From the NCBI GenBank assembly GCA_002070475.1, contig MWDI01000027.1, positions 1 through 64,000 of the forward strand: a stretch of DNA of 64,000 nt, read 5' to 3'. The translations under genes were made by a program, and so were the position numbers. The notes under the pieces were generated by a model. The model ran no database searches. It was not told where the DNA came from and saw nothing but the letters and a program-made list of their open reading frames with translations. Below, piece after piece: positions 1 to 9,080 of the stretch (position 1 is the stretch's first letter; each line of letters starts with the position of its first letter). The stretch comes from Firmicutes bacterium ADurb.Bin146 (GTDB lineage Bacteria; Bacillota; Clostridia; DUPQ01).

Positions 1-64
1 ACTTCCCACTATCCGGGTGTGTTCGGGACTTACACCCGTTAGAGCGCGCCCATGGCGCGCGAAC
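1..64 (-). mobile_element. probable 5' end of a group II intron (cut by window edge)
   Basis: Read on the minus strand from base 64 down, the sequence begins GTTCGCGCGCCATGGGCGC, continues with TCTAA and then GGGTGTAAGTCCCGAAC. This resembles, from memory, the start of ORF-bearing bacterial group II introns, which begin GTGCG-type, have a CATGGG segment and a conserved GGGTG-AAGTCCC block in domain I. It starts within two bases of the poly-T tail of the terminator that follows the DeoR-type gene; insertion just behind terminators is typical of some bacterial intron classes. Only 64 bases are visible, so the class, the intron-encoded protein and the 3' end cannot be seen. A near-palindrome at 43-60 is part of this element. 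Confidence 0.5.
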
Positions 65-65
65 T

Positions 66-96
66 AAAAAAAGACAAGGTATAAGCCTTGTCTTTT
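66..96 (-). terminator. rho-independent terminator of the dehydrogenase operon
   Basis: An 11-bp perfect stem pairs 69-79 with 86-96 around a 6-base loop. On the minus strand it is followed by a run of T (complement of A at 66-72). It lies 23 bases beyond the stop codon of the DeoR-type gene and closes the E2-E3-E1-regulator operon. Confidence 0.9.
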
Positions 97-119
97 AATG
101 TGTTTTACATCACAGTTAA

Positions 120-881
120 TCAAATAACCAGTACGTTGTATTGCCTGCATTTCTCCAATACAGATTCCTCTGGCATTGAATCACAGACCCAAATATCAAC
201 ATCTTTGAGTTCGCAGAAAGTATATGCTTTATCTCTTTCTATTTTTGATGAATCCACAAGTATTATAGTCTTTCTTGCTTTTTCGACAATTCTAGTCTTA
301 AGCTTGGCATCATACATGCTGGAAACCGAGAATCCCTTTTCTACAGAAAAGCCTGAAGCTCCCATAACGGCCATATCTATATTCATGGTTTCAAGCATCT
401 GCATAGCTTCAGGTCCTGAACAAGCTACTGTATTAGGATTTACAGTGCCTCCAAGCAAAATGACAGAGTTATCTGTTGAAGCCAGTTTCAAAGCGGTATT
501 GACGGCTGATGTTATAAATGTGCATCCTTTCATTTCTGTCAAAAGCTTTGCCAAACACATGACTGTGCTTCCCGCATCAAGATATACTGATCTGCCCTTT
601 TCAATAAAGTGACTTGCTTTCTGTGCGATGATAGCTTTCCTGTCAACATTCTCAGCTTGCCTTACCATATATTCTATCTCATCCTCTCCAGCCTTCTTGA
701 ACCGGTTTATGCTTACAGCGCCTCCATGGGTTCTTACCGCATATCCCATATCTTCCAGAAGTATAAGATCACGACGTATAGTCATCTCCGAAACATCCGG
801 GAACACTGTCCTCAGCTGCTTAAGAAAAACCTCCTGAGCAACATCCAGCATCTGCTTAATTTGTAATTGCCTTTGATTCAA
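120..881 (-). CDS. DeoR/GlpR-family transcriptional regulator
   Basis: The 253-residue protein has the DeoR layout: an N-terminal helix-turn-helix with the family signature MTIRRDL (about residues 33-39) and the HGG turn after the wing, then a sugar-phosphate-isomerase-like effector domain with YLDAGST and LLGGTVN segments. Such proteins usually repress sugar or carbon operons and release DNA on binding a phosphorylated sugar. The start is TTG at 881, with AGGGGTG five bases upstream; it lies one base after the stop of the E1 gene, so translation is probably coupled. As the last gene of the dehydrogenase operon it is the obvious candidate to bind the dyads in front of the E2 gene, but that is inference. 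The effector is unknown. Confidence 0.85.
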   Translation of the reverse strand: MNQRQLQIKQMLDVAQEVFLKQLRTVFPDVSEMTIRRDLILLEDMGYAVRTHGGAVSINRFKKAGEDEIEYMVRQAENVDRKAIIAQKASHFIEKGRSVYLDAGSTVMCLAKLLTEMKGCTFITSAVNTALKLASTDNSVILLGGTVNPNTVACSGPEAMQMLETMNIDMAVMGASGFSVEKGFSVSSMYDAKLKTRIVEKARKTIILVDSSKIERDKAYTFCELKDVDIWVCDSMPEESVLEKCRQYNVLVI

Positions 882-882
882 T

Positions 883-3345
883 TCACACCCCTAATTTATT
901 TAATCTTATTGTTTCACTATCTGTGAAGCTCATTTTTGCTACATGACCTTTTAAAGGAACTATCTTCTGATGTATAGCATCTAGTATCCAGTCAGGTTGT
1001 GGGAAGAAGGATTTTTCATAATCTGCAGCAGGAGTAATCCAGTTTCTTGCTCCGACAACAACAGCAGGCGCATCAAGATAATCAAAGCATAAATCGGAAA
1101 TCGTTGTTGCCATATCCTTAAGGTGTGATCCTCTTTCGCATGCATCTGATGCAAGTAAGATTCTACCTGTCTTCTTTACTGACTCTGCTACCAGGCTGTA
1201 ATTGAATGGAGATACAGTCCTTGCATCTATTACCTCTGCTTCCATACCATATTTCTCTTTTAATATATCAGCAGCTTCCAGTGCTGTATAAAGAGTCGCG
1301 CCTACAGTCAGTATGGTTATATCTTTTCCTGTTCTCTTTATATCCGGTTCTCCTATAGGAATTTCATAATATTCTGTAGGAACTCCACCTTCATGGAACA
1401 TTTCGCCTTTATCATATAGTTTCTGGCTTTCAAAGAATATTACAGGATCTGTTCCCGATAAAGCAGAATTTAATAATCCTTTAGTATCATATGGAGTAAC
1501 TGGAAATACCACTTTTAGTCCGGGTATATGTGCGCACAAACTAGTCCAGTCCTGAGAGTGTTGAGCTCCATACTTAGCCCCAACGCTTACCCTTACGACT
1601 ACTGGCATTTTTAATATACCAGCGCTCATTGACTGCCATTTAGGAAGCTGGTTGAATACCTCATCTCCTGCTCTTCCCAAAAAGTCACAATACATAAGTT
1701 CTACTACCGCTCTTCCACCTGCCATTGCATATCCGACTGCTGAACCTACTATAGCAGCTTCGCTTATGGAGGAGTTAAAGAGCCTGTGATAAGGCATAGA
1801 ATCGGACAATCCTCTGTATGCCGCAAAAGCTCCACCCCATTCTCTGTTTTCCTCTCCATATGCTACGAGAGTCGGATCAGTGTAAAACTTCTCTATCATT
1901 GCTTCAAATATAGCGTCTCTTATCTGATAAACCTTATTTTTTGATACCGCAACACCATTAACAATGCCCATTCTTTCTTTTTTCTGTACCTGTTGGTAAC
2001 GGAGATTCTCTTCTAGTGGGATATATGCATCACATGGTCTGTCTTCCATCTTTTCGATTCTTTGATTAGAAAACATAAGACTTTCTATAGCTCTTGGATT
2101 AGCAACAAGATCCATCTTAGGTGTTATTGTTTCATCAATAGCCATCTTGTATATCTTAAATATTAGAGAGGACGTATCAGAAAGTATTGTTTCAAATTCC
2201 TCGTCTTTTGCGATATTGCCCTTAACAAGCTTATTCCTATATTCAATTAAGGAATCCTGCTCCATCCACATATCTATCTCTTCTTTTGTCCTGTATGCTG
2301 AAGCATCAGATGGTGAGTGTCCAGCAAATCTGTATGTTAGAACGTCAAGGAGGACAGGTCCTTCTTTCTTTTCAATTATTTCTCTCTTCCTCTTATATGC
2401 ATCAATTACTGCAAGCGGATTGTATCCGTCAATTCTTTCTGCATGCATTTGTTCAGGATTTACACCAGCTCCGAAACGTGCAAGAAGGTCGAAGCCCATT
2501 GTCTCGCCTTTTGTCTGTCCACCCATTCCATAGCAGTTATTGAAGAAATTGAAAATTAAAGGTAATCCGCCTTTATGTTCGCCTTCCCATAGGGTCTTGT
2601 ATTGATCCATTGTTGCAAAGCAGATTCCTTCCCATACAGGTCCGCACCCCAATGATGCATCACCTAAATTTGCAATTACAAGGCCTTTTTTTTGATTTAC
2701 TTTTTTAAATAATGCAGCTCCTGTAGCTATATCCGCACTTCCACCGACTATTGCATTGTTAGGATATATTCCAAAAGGGATAAAGAAAGCATGCATAGAT
2801 CCTCCTAATCCTCTGTGGAATCCTGTCTCTCTTGAGAATATTTCTGCAAGTGTTCCATAAAGAAGGAAATCAATTGCCAACTCCTTTACACTCTTTTGAT
2901 CCTTCTGAACTATCTTGAGTATCTTGCCTTCTAGATAATTCTCCATTATTTCCATAAGTTCCTTATCAGTGAGTTTTTCAATTGCTGATAATCCTTTTGC
3001 AAGTATTTCACCATGGCTTCTATGTGATCCGAAAATAAAATCATCAATTCCTAAAGTAAATGCCTCGCCTACTACAGAAGCTTCTTGTCCCATTGAAAGA
3101 TGTGCCGGACCGGGATATGCATGCTCTACCGAATTATATTGCCCGGTAGTCTTTACAGCATTCAGCATGCTCTCAAATTCACGTATGATAGCCATATCTC
3201 TGTAGATACGAATAAAATCACTTTTTGTAAATATCTTTTTTTCTTCTTCAATCGTCTTGTTATACGCGCAGACGTCTATGTCTTTGAATTTAATCTTACT
3301 TTTTTTTCTTAATTCCGATGGATTCAGTACCAGTTCTTTTGTCAT
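883..3345 (-). CDS. fused E1 alpha-beta subunit of a TPP-dependent 2-oxoacid dehydrogenase
   Basis: This 820-residue protein joins both halves of the heterotetrameric E1. Residues about 1-430 are the alpha part with FGSHRSHGE and the thiamine-diphosphate motif running from GDAS (228-231) to the NN pair at 269-270. Residues about 460-820 are the beta part with YGEENREWGG and GAKYGAQHSQDW. E1 decarboxylates the oxoacid and passes the acyl (or acetaldehyde) unit to the lipoyl arm of E2. It is followed one base later by the DeoR-type regulator and preceded by E3 and E2. GGAG stands nine bases before the ATG. Pyruvate or acetoin is the likeliest substrate from overall resemblance, but branched-chain oxoacids cannot be excluded; the fusion itself is the unusual trait. 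Confidence 0.85.
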   Translation of the reverse strand: MTKELVLNPSELRKKSKIKFKDIDVCAYNKTIEEEKKIFTKSDFIRIYRDMAIIREFESMLNAVKTTGQYNSVEHAYPGPAHLSMGQEASVVGEAFTLGIDDFIFGSHRSHGEILAKGLSAIEKLTDKELMEIMENYLEGKILKIVQKDQKSVKELAIDFLLYGTLAEIFSRETGFHRGLGGSMHAFFIPFGIYPNNAIVGGSADIATGAALFKKVNQKKGLVIANLGDASLGCGPVWEGICFATMDQYKTLWEGEHKGGLPLIFNFFNNCYGMGGQTKGETMGFDLLARFGAGVNPEQMHAERIDGYNPLAVIDAYKRKREIIEKKEGPVLLDVLTYRFAGHSPSDASAYRTKEEIDMWMEQDSLIEYRNKLVKGNIAKDEEFETILSDTSSLIFKIYKMAIDETITPKMDLVANPRAIESLMFSNQRIEKMEDRPCDAYIPLEENLRYQQVQKKERMGIVNGVAVSKNKVYQIRDAIFEAMIEKFYTDPTLVAYGEENREWGGAFAAYRGLSDSMPYHRLFNSSISEAAIVGSAVGYAMAGGRAVVELMYCDFLGRAGDEVFNQLPKWQSMSAGILKMPVVVRVSVGAKYGAQHSQDWTSLCAHIPGLKVVFPVTPYDTKGLLNSALSGTDPVIFFESQKLYDKGEMFHEGGVPTEYYEIPIGEPDIKRTGKDITILTVGATLYTALEAADILKEKYGMEAEVIDARTVSPFNYSLVAESVKKTGRILLASDACERGSHLKDMATTISDLCFDYLDAPAVVVGARNWITPAADYEKSFFPQPDWILDAIHQKIVPLKGHVAKMSFTDSETIRLNKLGV

Positions 3346-3387
3346 TTTTTATCTCCTCTTATATTAATTACCGTCTGTAATTTTCAT

Positions 3388-4761
3388 TTATTCATTAAAA
3401 CTAAAAAGTGCTTCTCTGATAATCTCGCAGACTGTCGGATGCGGAAATACTAATTCCTTAAGATCATCCACTGTCATCTGAGTCTCTATCATCATGGCTG
3501 CCCCATAAATAATTTCTGAAGCATAGTTGCCTATCAGGCTAACGCCTATAAGTCTGTTTGTGTTTTTTTCTCTAAGCACTTTGCATATCCCATTTCCACC
3601 TTCATTCTCTGCAACATATCTTCCGGAAAATTTCATGGATAATGTAACTGATTCAAAATCCATATTCTTCTGTTTTGCAGTAGCGACTGTCTCTCCTACT
3701 GAAGCGACTTCAGGATTTGTGTAAATGACTGAAGGGATTGCTGAGTATCTCATTACATCCTTCTTGCCCAAAATATTATTTATACATACTTCAGCTTCCC
3801 TATATGCCGTATGAGCAAGCATTGATACACCGTTTACATCACCTGCTGCATATACTTCAGCAACATTAGTGCGGCCCATCGAATCAGTTACAATCGCGCC
3901 TCTTTTATCGGTTTCCACTCCAATATTTTCCAATCCGAGATTTTTTGTTGATGGTTTTCTGCCAATACTGACAAGCACTTTTTCAGCATCTGCTTCCAAG
4001 GTTTTTCCATCTTTTTCAAATACTACAGATTTCTCTGTAAATGATGTTACTTTACTGCCAAGATTAAAGGTTATGCCCTTTTTCTCATATTCCTTACGTA
4101 AAAGGTCAGCTATCTCCTCATCTATCGGCCCGCCTATCCTGTCTAGCATCTCTACAACTGTAACCTTGCTTCCTGCAGAGTTAAAATACGAGGCCATCTC
4201 CAGCCCTATTACCCCGCCTCCGACAATTACCAAAGTTTTTGGGATATTAGTAAGATCCAGTATTTCTCTGTTAGTCAGGATAAAACCTTTCTGGTATCCT
4301 TCCAGAAGTCCAGGTATGGGAGGCATAATAGGTTCTGAACCTGAACATATCAAAAGCCTATCCCCTGTATAAAGTTCGCTGTCTGTACTAACTACAAAGC
4401 CTTCACTCGATTTCTTTTCTATTTTGGCTGTTTTTTCAACTACAGTGACATTATTCTTTTTTAACGCGCCTTTAACGCCTGTTACAAGTGTTTTTACAAC
4501 TTTGTTTTTTCTCTTTATTACTACTTCCTGATCCAGTGACGAGCCTGTAACTTTTACTCCATACTGTTCAGAATGTTTTGTGTAATCATATATCTTAGCG
4601 CTATAAAGCAAGGCTTTCGAAGGAACACATCCTTCATTCAGACAGACACCGCCAAGGTTGCGTTTTTCAAATAACAGAACATTTAATCCCTTTGCTCCTG
4701 CTCTTTCCGCTGCAAGATATCCTGCAGGCCCTCCGCCTATGACTATTAAATCGTATTTCAT
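3388..4761 (-). CDS. lpdA: dihydrolipoyl dehydrogenase (E3)
   Basis: This 457-residue flavoprotein of normal family length re-oxidises the dihydrolipoyl arm of E2 and reduces NAD. The N-terminal FAD fold starts with VIGGGPAGYLAA. The redox-active disulphide is in GGVCLNEGCVPSK (two Cys separated by LNEG). The NAD-binding fold has VIVGGGVIGLEMAS. The C-terminal interface domain carries the family HPT motif (FPHPTVCE). The gene lies between E2 (14 bases upstream) and E1. AAAGGGG precedes the ATG. There is no N-terminal lipoyl domain, unlike some clostridial E3 proteins. Confidence 0.95.
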   Translation of the reverse strand: MKYDLIVIGGGPAGYLAAERAGAKGLNVLLFEKRNLGGVCLNEGCVPSKALLYSAKIYDYTKHSEQYGVKVTGSSLDQEVVIKRKNKVVKTLVTGVKGALKKNNVTVVEKTAKIEKKSSEGFVVSTDSELYTGDRLLICSGSEPIMPPIPGLLEGYQKGFILTNREILDLTNIPKTLVIVGGGVIGLEMASYFNSAGSKVTVVEMLDRIGGPIDEEIADLLRKEYEKKGITFNLGSKVTSFTEKSVVFEKDGKTLEADAEKVLVSIGRKPSTKNLGLENIGVETDKRGAIVTDSMGRTNVAEVYAAGDVNGVSMLAHTAYREAEVCINNILGKKDVMRYSAIPSVIYTNPEVASVGETVATAKQKNMDFESVTLSMKFSGRYVAENEGGNGICKVLREKNTNRLIGVSLIGNYASEIIYGAAMMIETQMTVDDLKELVFPHPTVCEIIREALFSFNE

Positions 4762-4775
4762 TAAAAATCCCCTTT

Positions 4776-6113
4776 CTACTTCGCAAGCATCATTTCAAAG
4801 TTTTCGAGATTAGTGCACAAATCCTTTAAGAATCTGGCTGCAGGAGCTCCGTCAACTATCCTGTGATCTATTGTTAAGGACAAACCCATAGCCTGATATG
4901 GTTTAATCTGTCCGTTTTCTTCCTTTATACGTGTAACAAGACCACAGACACCCAATATTGCAGTCTGAGGAGGATTGATAACAGGTGTAAAAGATTCTAC
5001 TCCAAGATTGCCAAGATTGGTTATTGTAAATGTTCCACCGGTAAGAAGGTCCGGATTTATATTACCTGTCTTGCATTTACCTGCAAGGTCTTTTACTTCC
5101 AAAGATATATCATTTAATGATTTCATATCACAATTGAATACTGTTGGCACCATCAGTCCTCTTGGTGTGTCAATAGCGACACCCATATGTACTTTATTGA
5201 ATCTTTTAATGGATTCGCTATTAAAATGAGCATTCAGATCTTTATGAGCTAATAGAGTTTTAGCAACTGCATATACGACTATATCATTTATTGTAATATT
5301 GGCAAGACCGAGTCTTTCAGTATTATTCTTCACCATAGCCCTGTAATTCATTATGCTTGTTGCATCAAAAGCAGCATTCATAGTTAGCTGAGCCATCTGG
5401 GAAATAGATGCATGCATAGTCTTAGCTATAACCTTTCTTATATTGCTCAGTTTCTCTTCTGTATAATCCTGAGTATCTGCTACGCTTACGGTAACTGTCT
5501 CAACTGGCGTGACAACACCTTTGCGAATATCTTCAACAGTAATCCTTCCGCCTATACCTGTCGCATTATATGAAGCAGTCTGGTCATATGCAGGTTTTGC
5601 TGCAGAAGTGACTTTTAAACCATCTTTTGCAAGAGCTTGTATGTCTCTTTCAATAATTCTGCCATTAGGGCCTGTCGCATTCGCATATGTTACATCCACA
5701 TTGGTTTTATCTGCCAAATTTTTTGCTCTTGGTGATATCTTTAAGTCTTCATTTTCTGATTTCTGTACTGTTAAAGACTCTGCTTCTTTCTTAACTTCTT
5801 CTTTTTTGTCTTCTATAGGTTTTTCTGCTTCTTTTACAGTCGCGCCTTCAGGTGAAAATGAGGATATATCCTCTCCTAACTCGCCTATTACGCACATATT
5901 AAGAAGACATGGTACATCATCGCCTTCTTCAAAAAAGGTCTCCAGAAGGATACCCTCAATTTTTGCTTCCTCATCAAAAGTAGCTTTATCCGTTTCGTAT
6001 GTAAACAGTATGTCTCCTATGTTTACCTTATCGCCTTTTTTCTTGTGCCATTTAGAAACAACGCATGATTCTACGGTATTTCCTTGCCTTGGCATAATTA
6101 CTGCTGTTGCCAT
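4776..6113 (-). CDS. dihydrolipoamide acyltransferase (E2)
   Basis: The 445-residue product carries an N-terminal lipoyl domain with the lipoylated lysine in TDKA (Lys43), an acidic linker, a peripheral-subunit-binding domain at about 125-162, a second shortened copy of that domain at about 166-199, and a C-terminal catalytic domain ending with DHRIVDG. The start is placed at 6113 because GGAGG stands seven bases before that ATG; the longer reading frame up to 6170 would begin inside the promoter and operator. It is the first gene of the operon and would form the core of the complex with the E1 and E3 encoded downstream. Catalysis needs lipoylation, for which the lipoate ligase at 27939-28940 is a candidate. 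Confidence 0.9.
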   Translation of the reverse strand: MATAVIMPRQGNTVESCVVSKWHKKKGDKVNIGDILFTYETDKATFDEEAKIEGILLETFFEEGDDVPCLLNMCVIGELGEDISSFSPEGATVKEAEKPIEDKKEEVKKEAESLTVQKSENEDLKISPRAKNLADKTNVDVTYANATGPNGRIIERDIQALAKDGLKVTSAAKPAYDQTASYNATGIGGRITVEDIRKGVVTPVETVTVSVADTQDYTEEKLSNIRKVIAKTMHASISQMAQLTMNAAFDATSIMNYRAMVKNNTERLGLANITINDIVVYAVAKTLLAHKDLNAHFNSESIKRFNKVHMGVAIDTPRGLMVPTVFNCDMKSLNDISLEVKDLAGKCKTGNINPDLLTGGTFTITNLGNLGVESFTPVINPPQTAILGVCGLVTRIKEENGQIKPYQAMGLSLTIDHRIVDGAPAARFLKDLCTNLENFEMMLAK

Positions 6114-6134
6114 ATATGTTCCTCCATTCGTATT

Positions 6135-6169
6135 GTGTACAAAGAATTGTACACTGTTAGATTCTAACA
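6135..6169. promoter_or_regulatory. two adjacent dyads, candidate operators of the dehydrogenase operon
   Basis: Two perfect inverted repeats abut each other. At 6135-6154 GTGTACAA and TTGTACAC flank four bases (AGAA). At 6155-6169 TGTTAGA and TCTAACA flank one base. The second covers the -10 element of the E2 promoter and the first lies just downstream of the expected transcription start, positions where a bound repressor would block initiation. The DeoR-type protein at the end of the same operon is a plausible binder; a catabolite or redox regulator would also fit. Confidence 0.6.
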
Positions 6170-6189
6170 TGAATATGTTATTTATGCAA
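6161..6189 (-). promoter_or_regulatory. sigma-A-type promoter of the E2-E3-E1 operon
   Basis: On the minus strand TTGCAT (6184-6189) and TAGAAT (6161-6166) are separated by 17 bases. The start of transcription would fall near 6154, about 40 bases before the E2 start codon. Confidence 0.6.
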
Positions 6190-6213
6190 TATAAATTTAC
6201 ACATTTTTATTTG

Positions 6214-7632
6214 CTAATTAATATCACTAAGCATCTTCGTAACAATATTTTTTACTGTTTCAGGATTGCCATACCCATTGGTGAGCTTCATGACATGGCC
6301 GATAATAGGTCCTACAGCAAGAAGGTTCCCCTTTTTATATGACTCAACAGCTTTTTTGTTAATCAGTAAAGCTTGTCTGGTATAACAGGTAAGAATATCC
6401 ATATCATTAATTTGATACATCTTTTCCTTCTTGATAGTCTCATCAACATCAAAATCTTCTTTTATCAGCATATCAATGAGCTTCTTTGCAGTTGATATGT
6501 TTATAAGCTCTTGACAAGATATATCAGCGATTCTTGCTATTTTTTCAGCTGATATGCTTAAAATACAATCTTTTTTTGAGATAATTAGGTTTGAAAGCGT
6601 CTTATATGCAGTTGTGTATAAAGCTGATTTTTCGAATAAATCATAAAGTTCCGGTTTAGATAACAGCATCTCACAGTCATATGAAGACAAATCATACTTT
6701 TCCATAATCTGCGATTTTCTTATTGTTGCTAATTTAGGAAGGTTTTTTTTGATGTTTTCCACATAATCAGTTTGTAATTTTATCCTGGGCAGGTCGGGAT
6801 CTGGAAAATATCTGTAATCATCAGCATCTTCTTTTTTCCTCATTGAGTATGTTTTTTTACTCTTCTCGTCATATCTTCTTGTCTCTTGCTCAATCGTTTT
6901 ATGTTCTAGAACATTGTCAACCTGACGTTTAAACTCAAAATTAATAGCTTTTTTTATAAATGCAAAGGAATTCAGATTTTTCATTTCCGTACGTATCCCT
7001 AATTCTGTATCTTCGGTCTTTCTGACAGACAGGTTCACATCAGCCCTGAAAGAACCTTCATTCATCCTGCAGTCGGATATACCAAGATTAAGAAGTATCG
7101 TTCTAAGCTTGTTAAGGAACACATCCGTTTCATTAGCTGATTCTAAATCCGGTTCAGTTACTATTTCAATAAGCGGGACCCCGCACCTGTTGCAGTCAAT
7201 TAATGTCTCATCTTCTTCATTATGAATCAGTTTCCCTGCATCTTCCTCAAGGTGTATTCTGGTTATCCTTACCCTTTTGCTTCCATTGTCAGTTTCAATA
7301 TCCAGATACCCTCCTTTACATAATGGAATATCATACTGTGATATCTGGTATGCCTTGGGTAGATCAGGATAAAAATAGTTCTTCCTGTCCATCTTGCAAT
7401 TCATATTTATTTCACAGTCCAAAGCAAGTCCTGCCATTAATGAATATTCCACTGCTTTTTTATTTAGTACAGGTAGCGTTCCTGGCATTCCAAGACAAAC
7501 TGGGCATACCTGTGTGTTTGGCTCAGCTCCATATGTGGTTGAGCAATTGCAGAATATCTTACTCTGAGTTTTAAGCTCCACATGGACTTCCAACCCTATG
7601 TTCATACTATATCCTTTATATGTATCAGCCAT
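6214..7632 (-). CDS. gatB: Asp/Glu-tRNA amidotransferase subunit B
   Basis: GatB binds the misacylated tRNA, activates its side-chain carboxylate with ATP and receives ammonia from GatA. The 472-residue protein shows the family start IGLEVHVELKT, the zinc-site cysteines of FCNCSTTYG and CPVCLGMPG, the segment YFYPDLPKAYQISQYD, and a C-terminal helical YqeY-like tail. The ATG at 7632 is chosen because AGGAGG lies seven bases upstream; the longer frame to 7665 sits inside gatA. It overlaps gatA by eight bases and is the last gene of the aspS::gatC-gatA-gatB operon. Confidence 0.95.
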   Translation of the reverse strand: MADTYKGYSMNIGLEVHVELKTQSKIFCNCSTTYGAEPNTQVCPVCLGMPGTLPVLNKKAVEYSLMAGLALDCEINMNCKMDRKNYFYPDLPKAYQISQYDIPLCKGGYLDIETDNGSKRVRITRIHLEEDAGKLIHNEEDETLIDCNRCGVPLIEIVTEPDLESANETDVFLNKLRTILLNLGISDCRMNEGSFRADVNLSVRKTEDTELGIRTEMKNLNSFAFIKKAINFEFKRQVDNVLEHKTIEQETRRYDEKSKKTYSMRKKEDADDYRYFPDPDLPRIKLQTDYVENIKKNLPKLATIRKSQIMEKYDLSSYDCEMLLSKPELYDLFEKSALYTTAYKTLSNLIISKKDCILSISAEKIARIADISCQELINISTAKKLIDMLIKEDFDVDETIKKEKMYQINDMDILTCYTRQALLINKKAVESYKKGNLLAVGPIIGHVMKLTNGYGNPETVKNIVTKMLSDIN

Positions 7633-9079
7633 TTGCAGCCTCCTGACATCTTTTCTCAAATGCATATCCAGCTCTATATAGCGTCTTTTCAGAAAATTTC
7701 GGACCTATAAGCTGCATTCCTATCGGAAGATTCTCCTTTGACATCCCGCAGGGTAAAACAAGTGCAGGAAGTGATGCAATGTTTACCGGAACAGTAAATA
7801 TATCTTCCATATACATAGTCACTGCATCTTTTTTTGTGTTATCAAGATCATACGCCGTTGATGCAGTTACTGGCGACAATATGAAATCACACATACCAAA
7901 AGCTTTCTCAAACTCTGCTTTAACAAGCTTACGCACTTTCTGAGCCTTGTTATAGTACTGGTCATAGTATCCCTGGCTTAACACGAATGTACCTAGCATT
8001 ATCCTTCGTTTTACTTCTATTCCAAATCCCTGGCTTCTGCTATATTGATATAACTGATCAATATCAGCATATTCATCTGGCCGGTAGCCATATCTGATAC
8101 CGTCAAACCGTGCTAGATTGGATGAAGCTTCAGCACTGGATATGATGTAGTATGCATATATAGCCCAGTCTAAAGATGGAATATCTAATTCTATTATTTC
8201 AATACCTTGTTTTTCATACCAGCTTACAGCATCATTTATTGCTTTTGATACCTGTTTATCAATCTTTTTTGATGAAAATTGTTTTATTATACCCATCCTC
8301 ATCTTGCATATATCTTTTCCTATATCTTCAGTATATGAGTGTGATAAGGTCATGACCGAAGTAGAATCTAACTTATCATATCCTGATATACAGTCAAGTA
8401 CTAAAGCATTATCATATATGGTCCTCGTCATAGGTCCTATCTGATCCAAAGAAGATGCGAAAGCAACTAACCCATATCTGGAAACGGTACCATATGTCGG
8501 TTTCATTCCCACAATATTGCAAAAAGATGCAGGCTGCCTTATCGAGCCTCCTGTGTCAGAGCCTAAAGCAAATAAAGCTTGACAAGATGCGACAGCTGCA
8601 GCAGATCCTCCTGAGCTTCCTCCGCAGGTTTTTTTTAAATTATATGGGTTATGTGTATTATGGAAGTATGATGTAGTGGTGGTGGAACCCATTGCGAACT
8701 CATCCATGTTAAGCTTTCCGAGCAGAACCATGCCGGATTCATACAGTTTTTTATAAGCTGTCGCACTATATGAAGGAACGAAATTACTAAGCATCTTTGA
8801 AGCGCAAGTCGTGCGTATGTCTTTTGTGCATATGTTATCTTTAATTCCTCCTGGAATGCCATAAAGTAAAGGAAGGTCTTTTTCATCGAATAATTCATCA
8901 TCAAGCTTAGAAGCCCTTTTAAACGCTTCTTCTTCAGTTACTGTTATATATGCCTGGACATCTTTGTCCTTTACTTTTATGTTTTCAAGATATGCTTTGG
9001 TTATTTCTATGCAGGAAATCTCTTTTTTTGCTATTTTGTTATGCAACGACAGTATATCCATCATTAATATATCTTTCAT
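7625..9079 (-). CDS. gatA: Asp/Glu-tRNA amidotransferase subunit A
   Basis: This 484-residue amidase-signature glutaminase releases ammonia from glutamine or asparagine for GatB. The Ser-cisSer-Lys triad is visible: Lys in IPGGIKDN, the cis-Ser in GGSSGGSAAA and the nucleophile in GSDTGGSIRQPA. It starts one base after the aspS::gatC stop codon (GGGGGTGTAGTATG holds the ribosome binding site, the stop and the start). The order gatC-gatA-gatB is conserved, except that gatC is the 3' end of the preceding fused gene. Confidence 0.95.
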   Translation of the reverse strand: MKDILMMDILSLHNKIAKKEISCIEITKAYLENIKVKDKDVQAYITVTEEEAFKRASKLDDELFDEKDLPLLYGIPGGIKDNICTKDIRTTCASKMLSNFVPSYSATAYKKLYESGMVLLGKLNMDEFAMGSTTTTSYFHNTHNPYNLKKTCGGSSGGSAAAVASCQALFALGSDTGGSIRQPASFCNIVGMKPTYGTVSRYGLVAFASSLDQIGPMTRTIYDNALVLDCISGYDKLDSTSVMTLSHSYTEDIGKDICKMRMGIIKQFSSKKIDKQVSKAINDAVSWYEKQGIEIIELDIPSLDWAIYAYYIISSAEASSNLARFDGIRYGYRPDEYADIDQLYQYSRSQGFGIEVKRRIMLGTFVLSQGYYDQYYNKAQKVRKLVKAEFEKAFGMCDFILSPVTASTAYDLDNTKKDAVTMYMEDIFTVPVNIASLPALVLPCGMSKENLPIGMQLIGPKFSEKTLYRAGYAFEKRCQEAANG

Positions 9080-9080
9080 A

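Noticed and set aside
1..64. possible tail of a 5S rRNA gene
   Set aside because: GTGTTCGGGA recalls a 5S segment read in reverse, but the neighbouring conserved 5S blocks are absent and the group II intron start explains the whole stretch better.
5509..6342. 277-codon open frame on the plus strand
   Set aside because: It is antisense to the E2 gene and the promoter and has no domain resemblance; it is a shadow of the E2 coding sequence.
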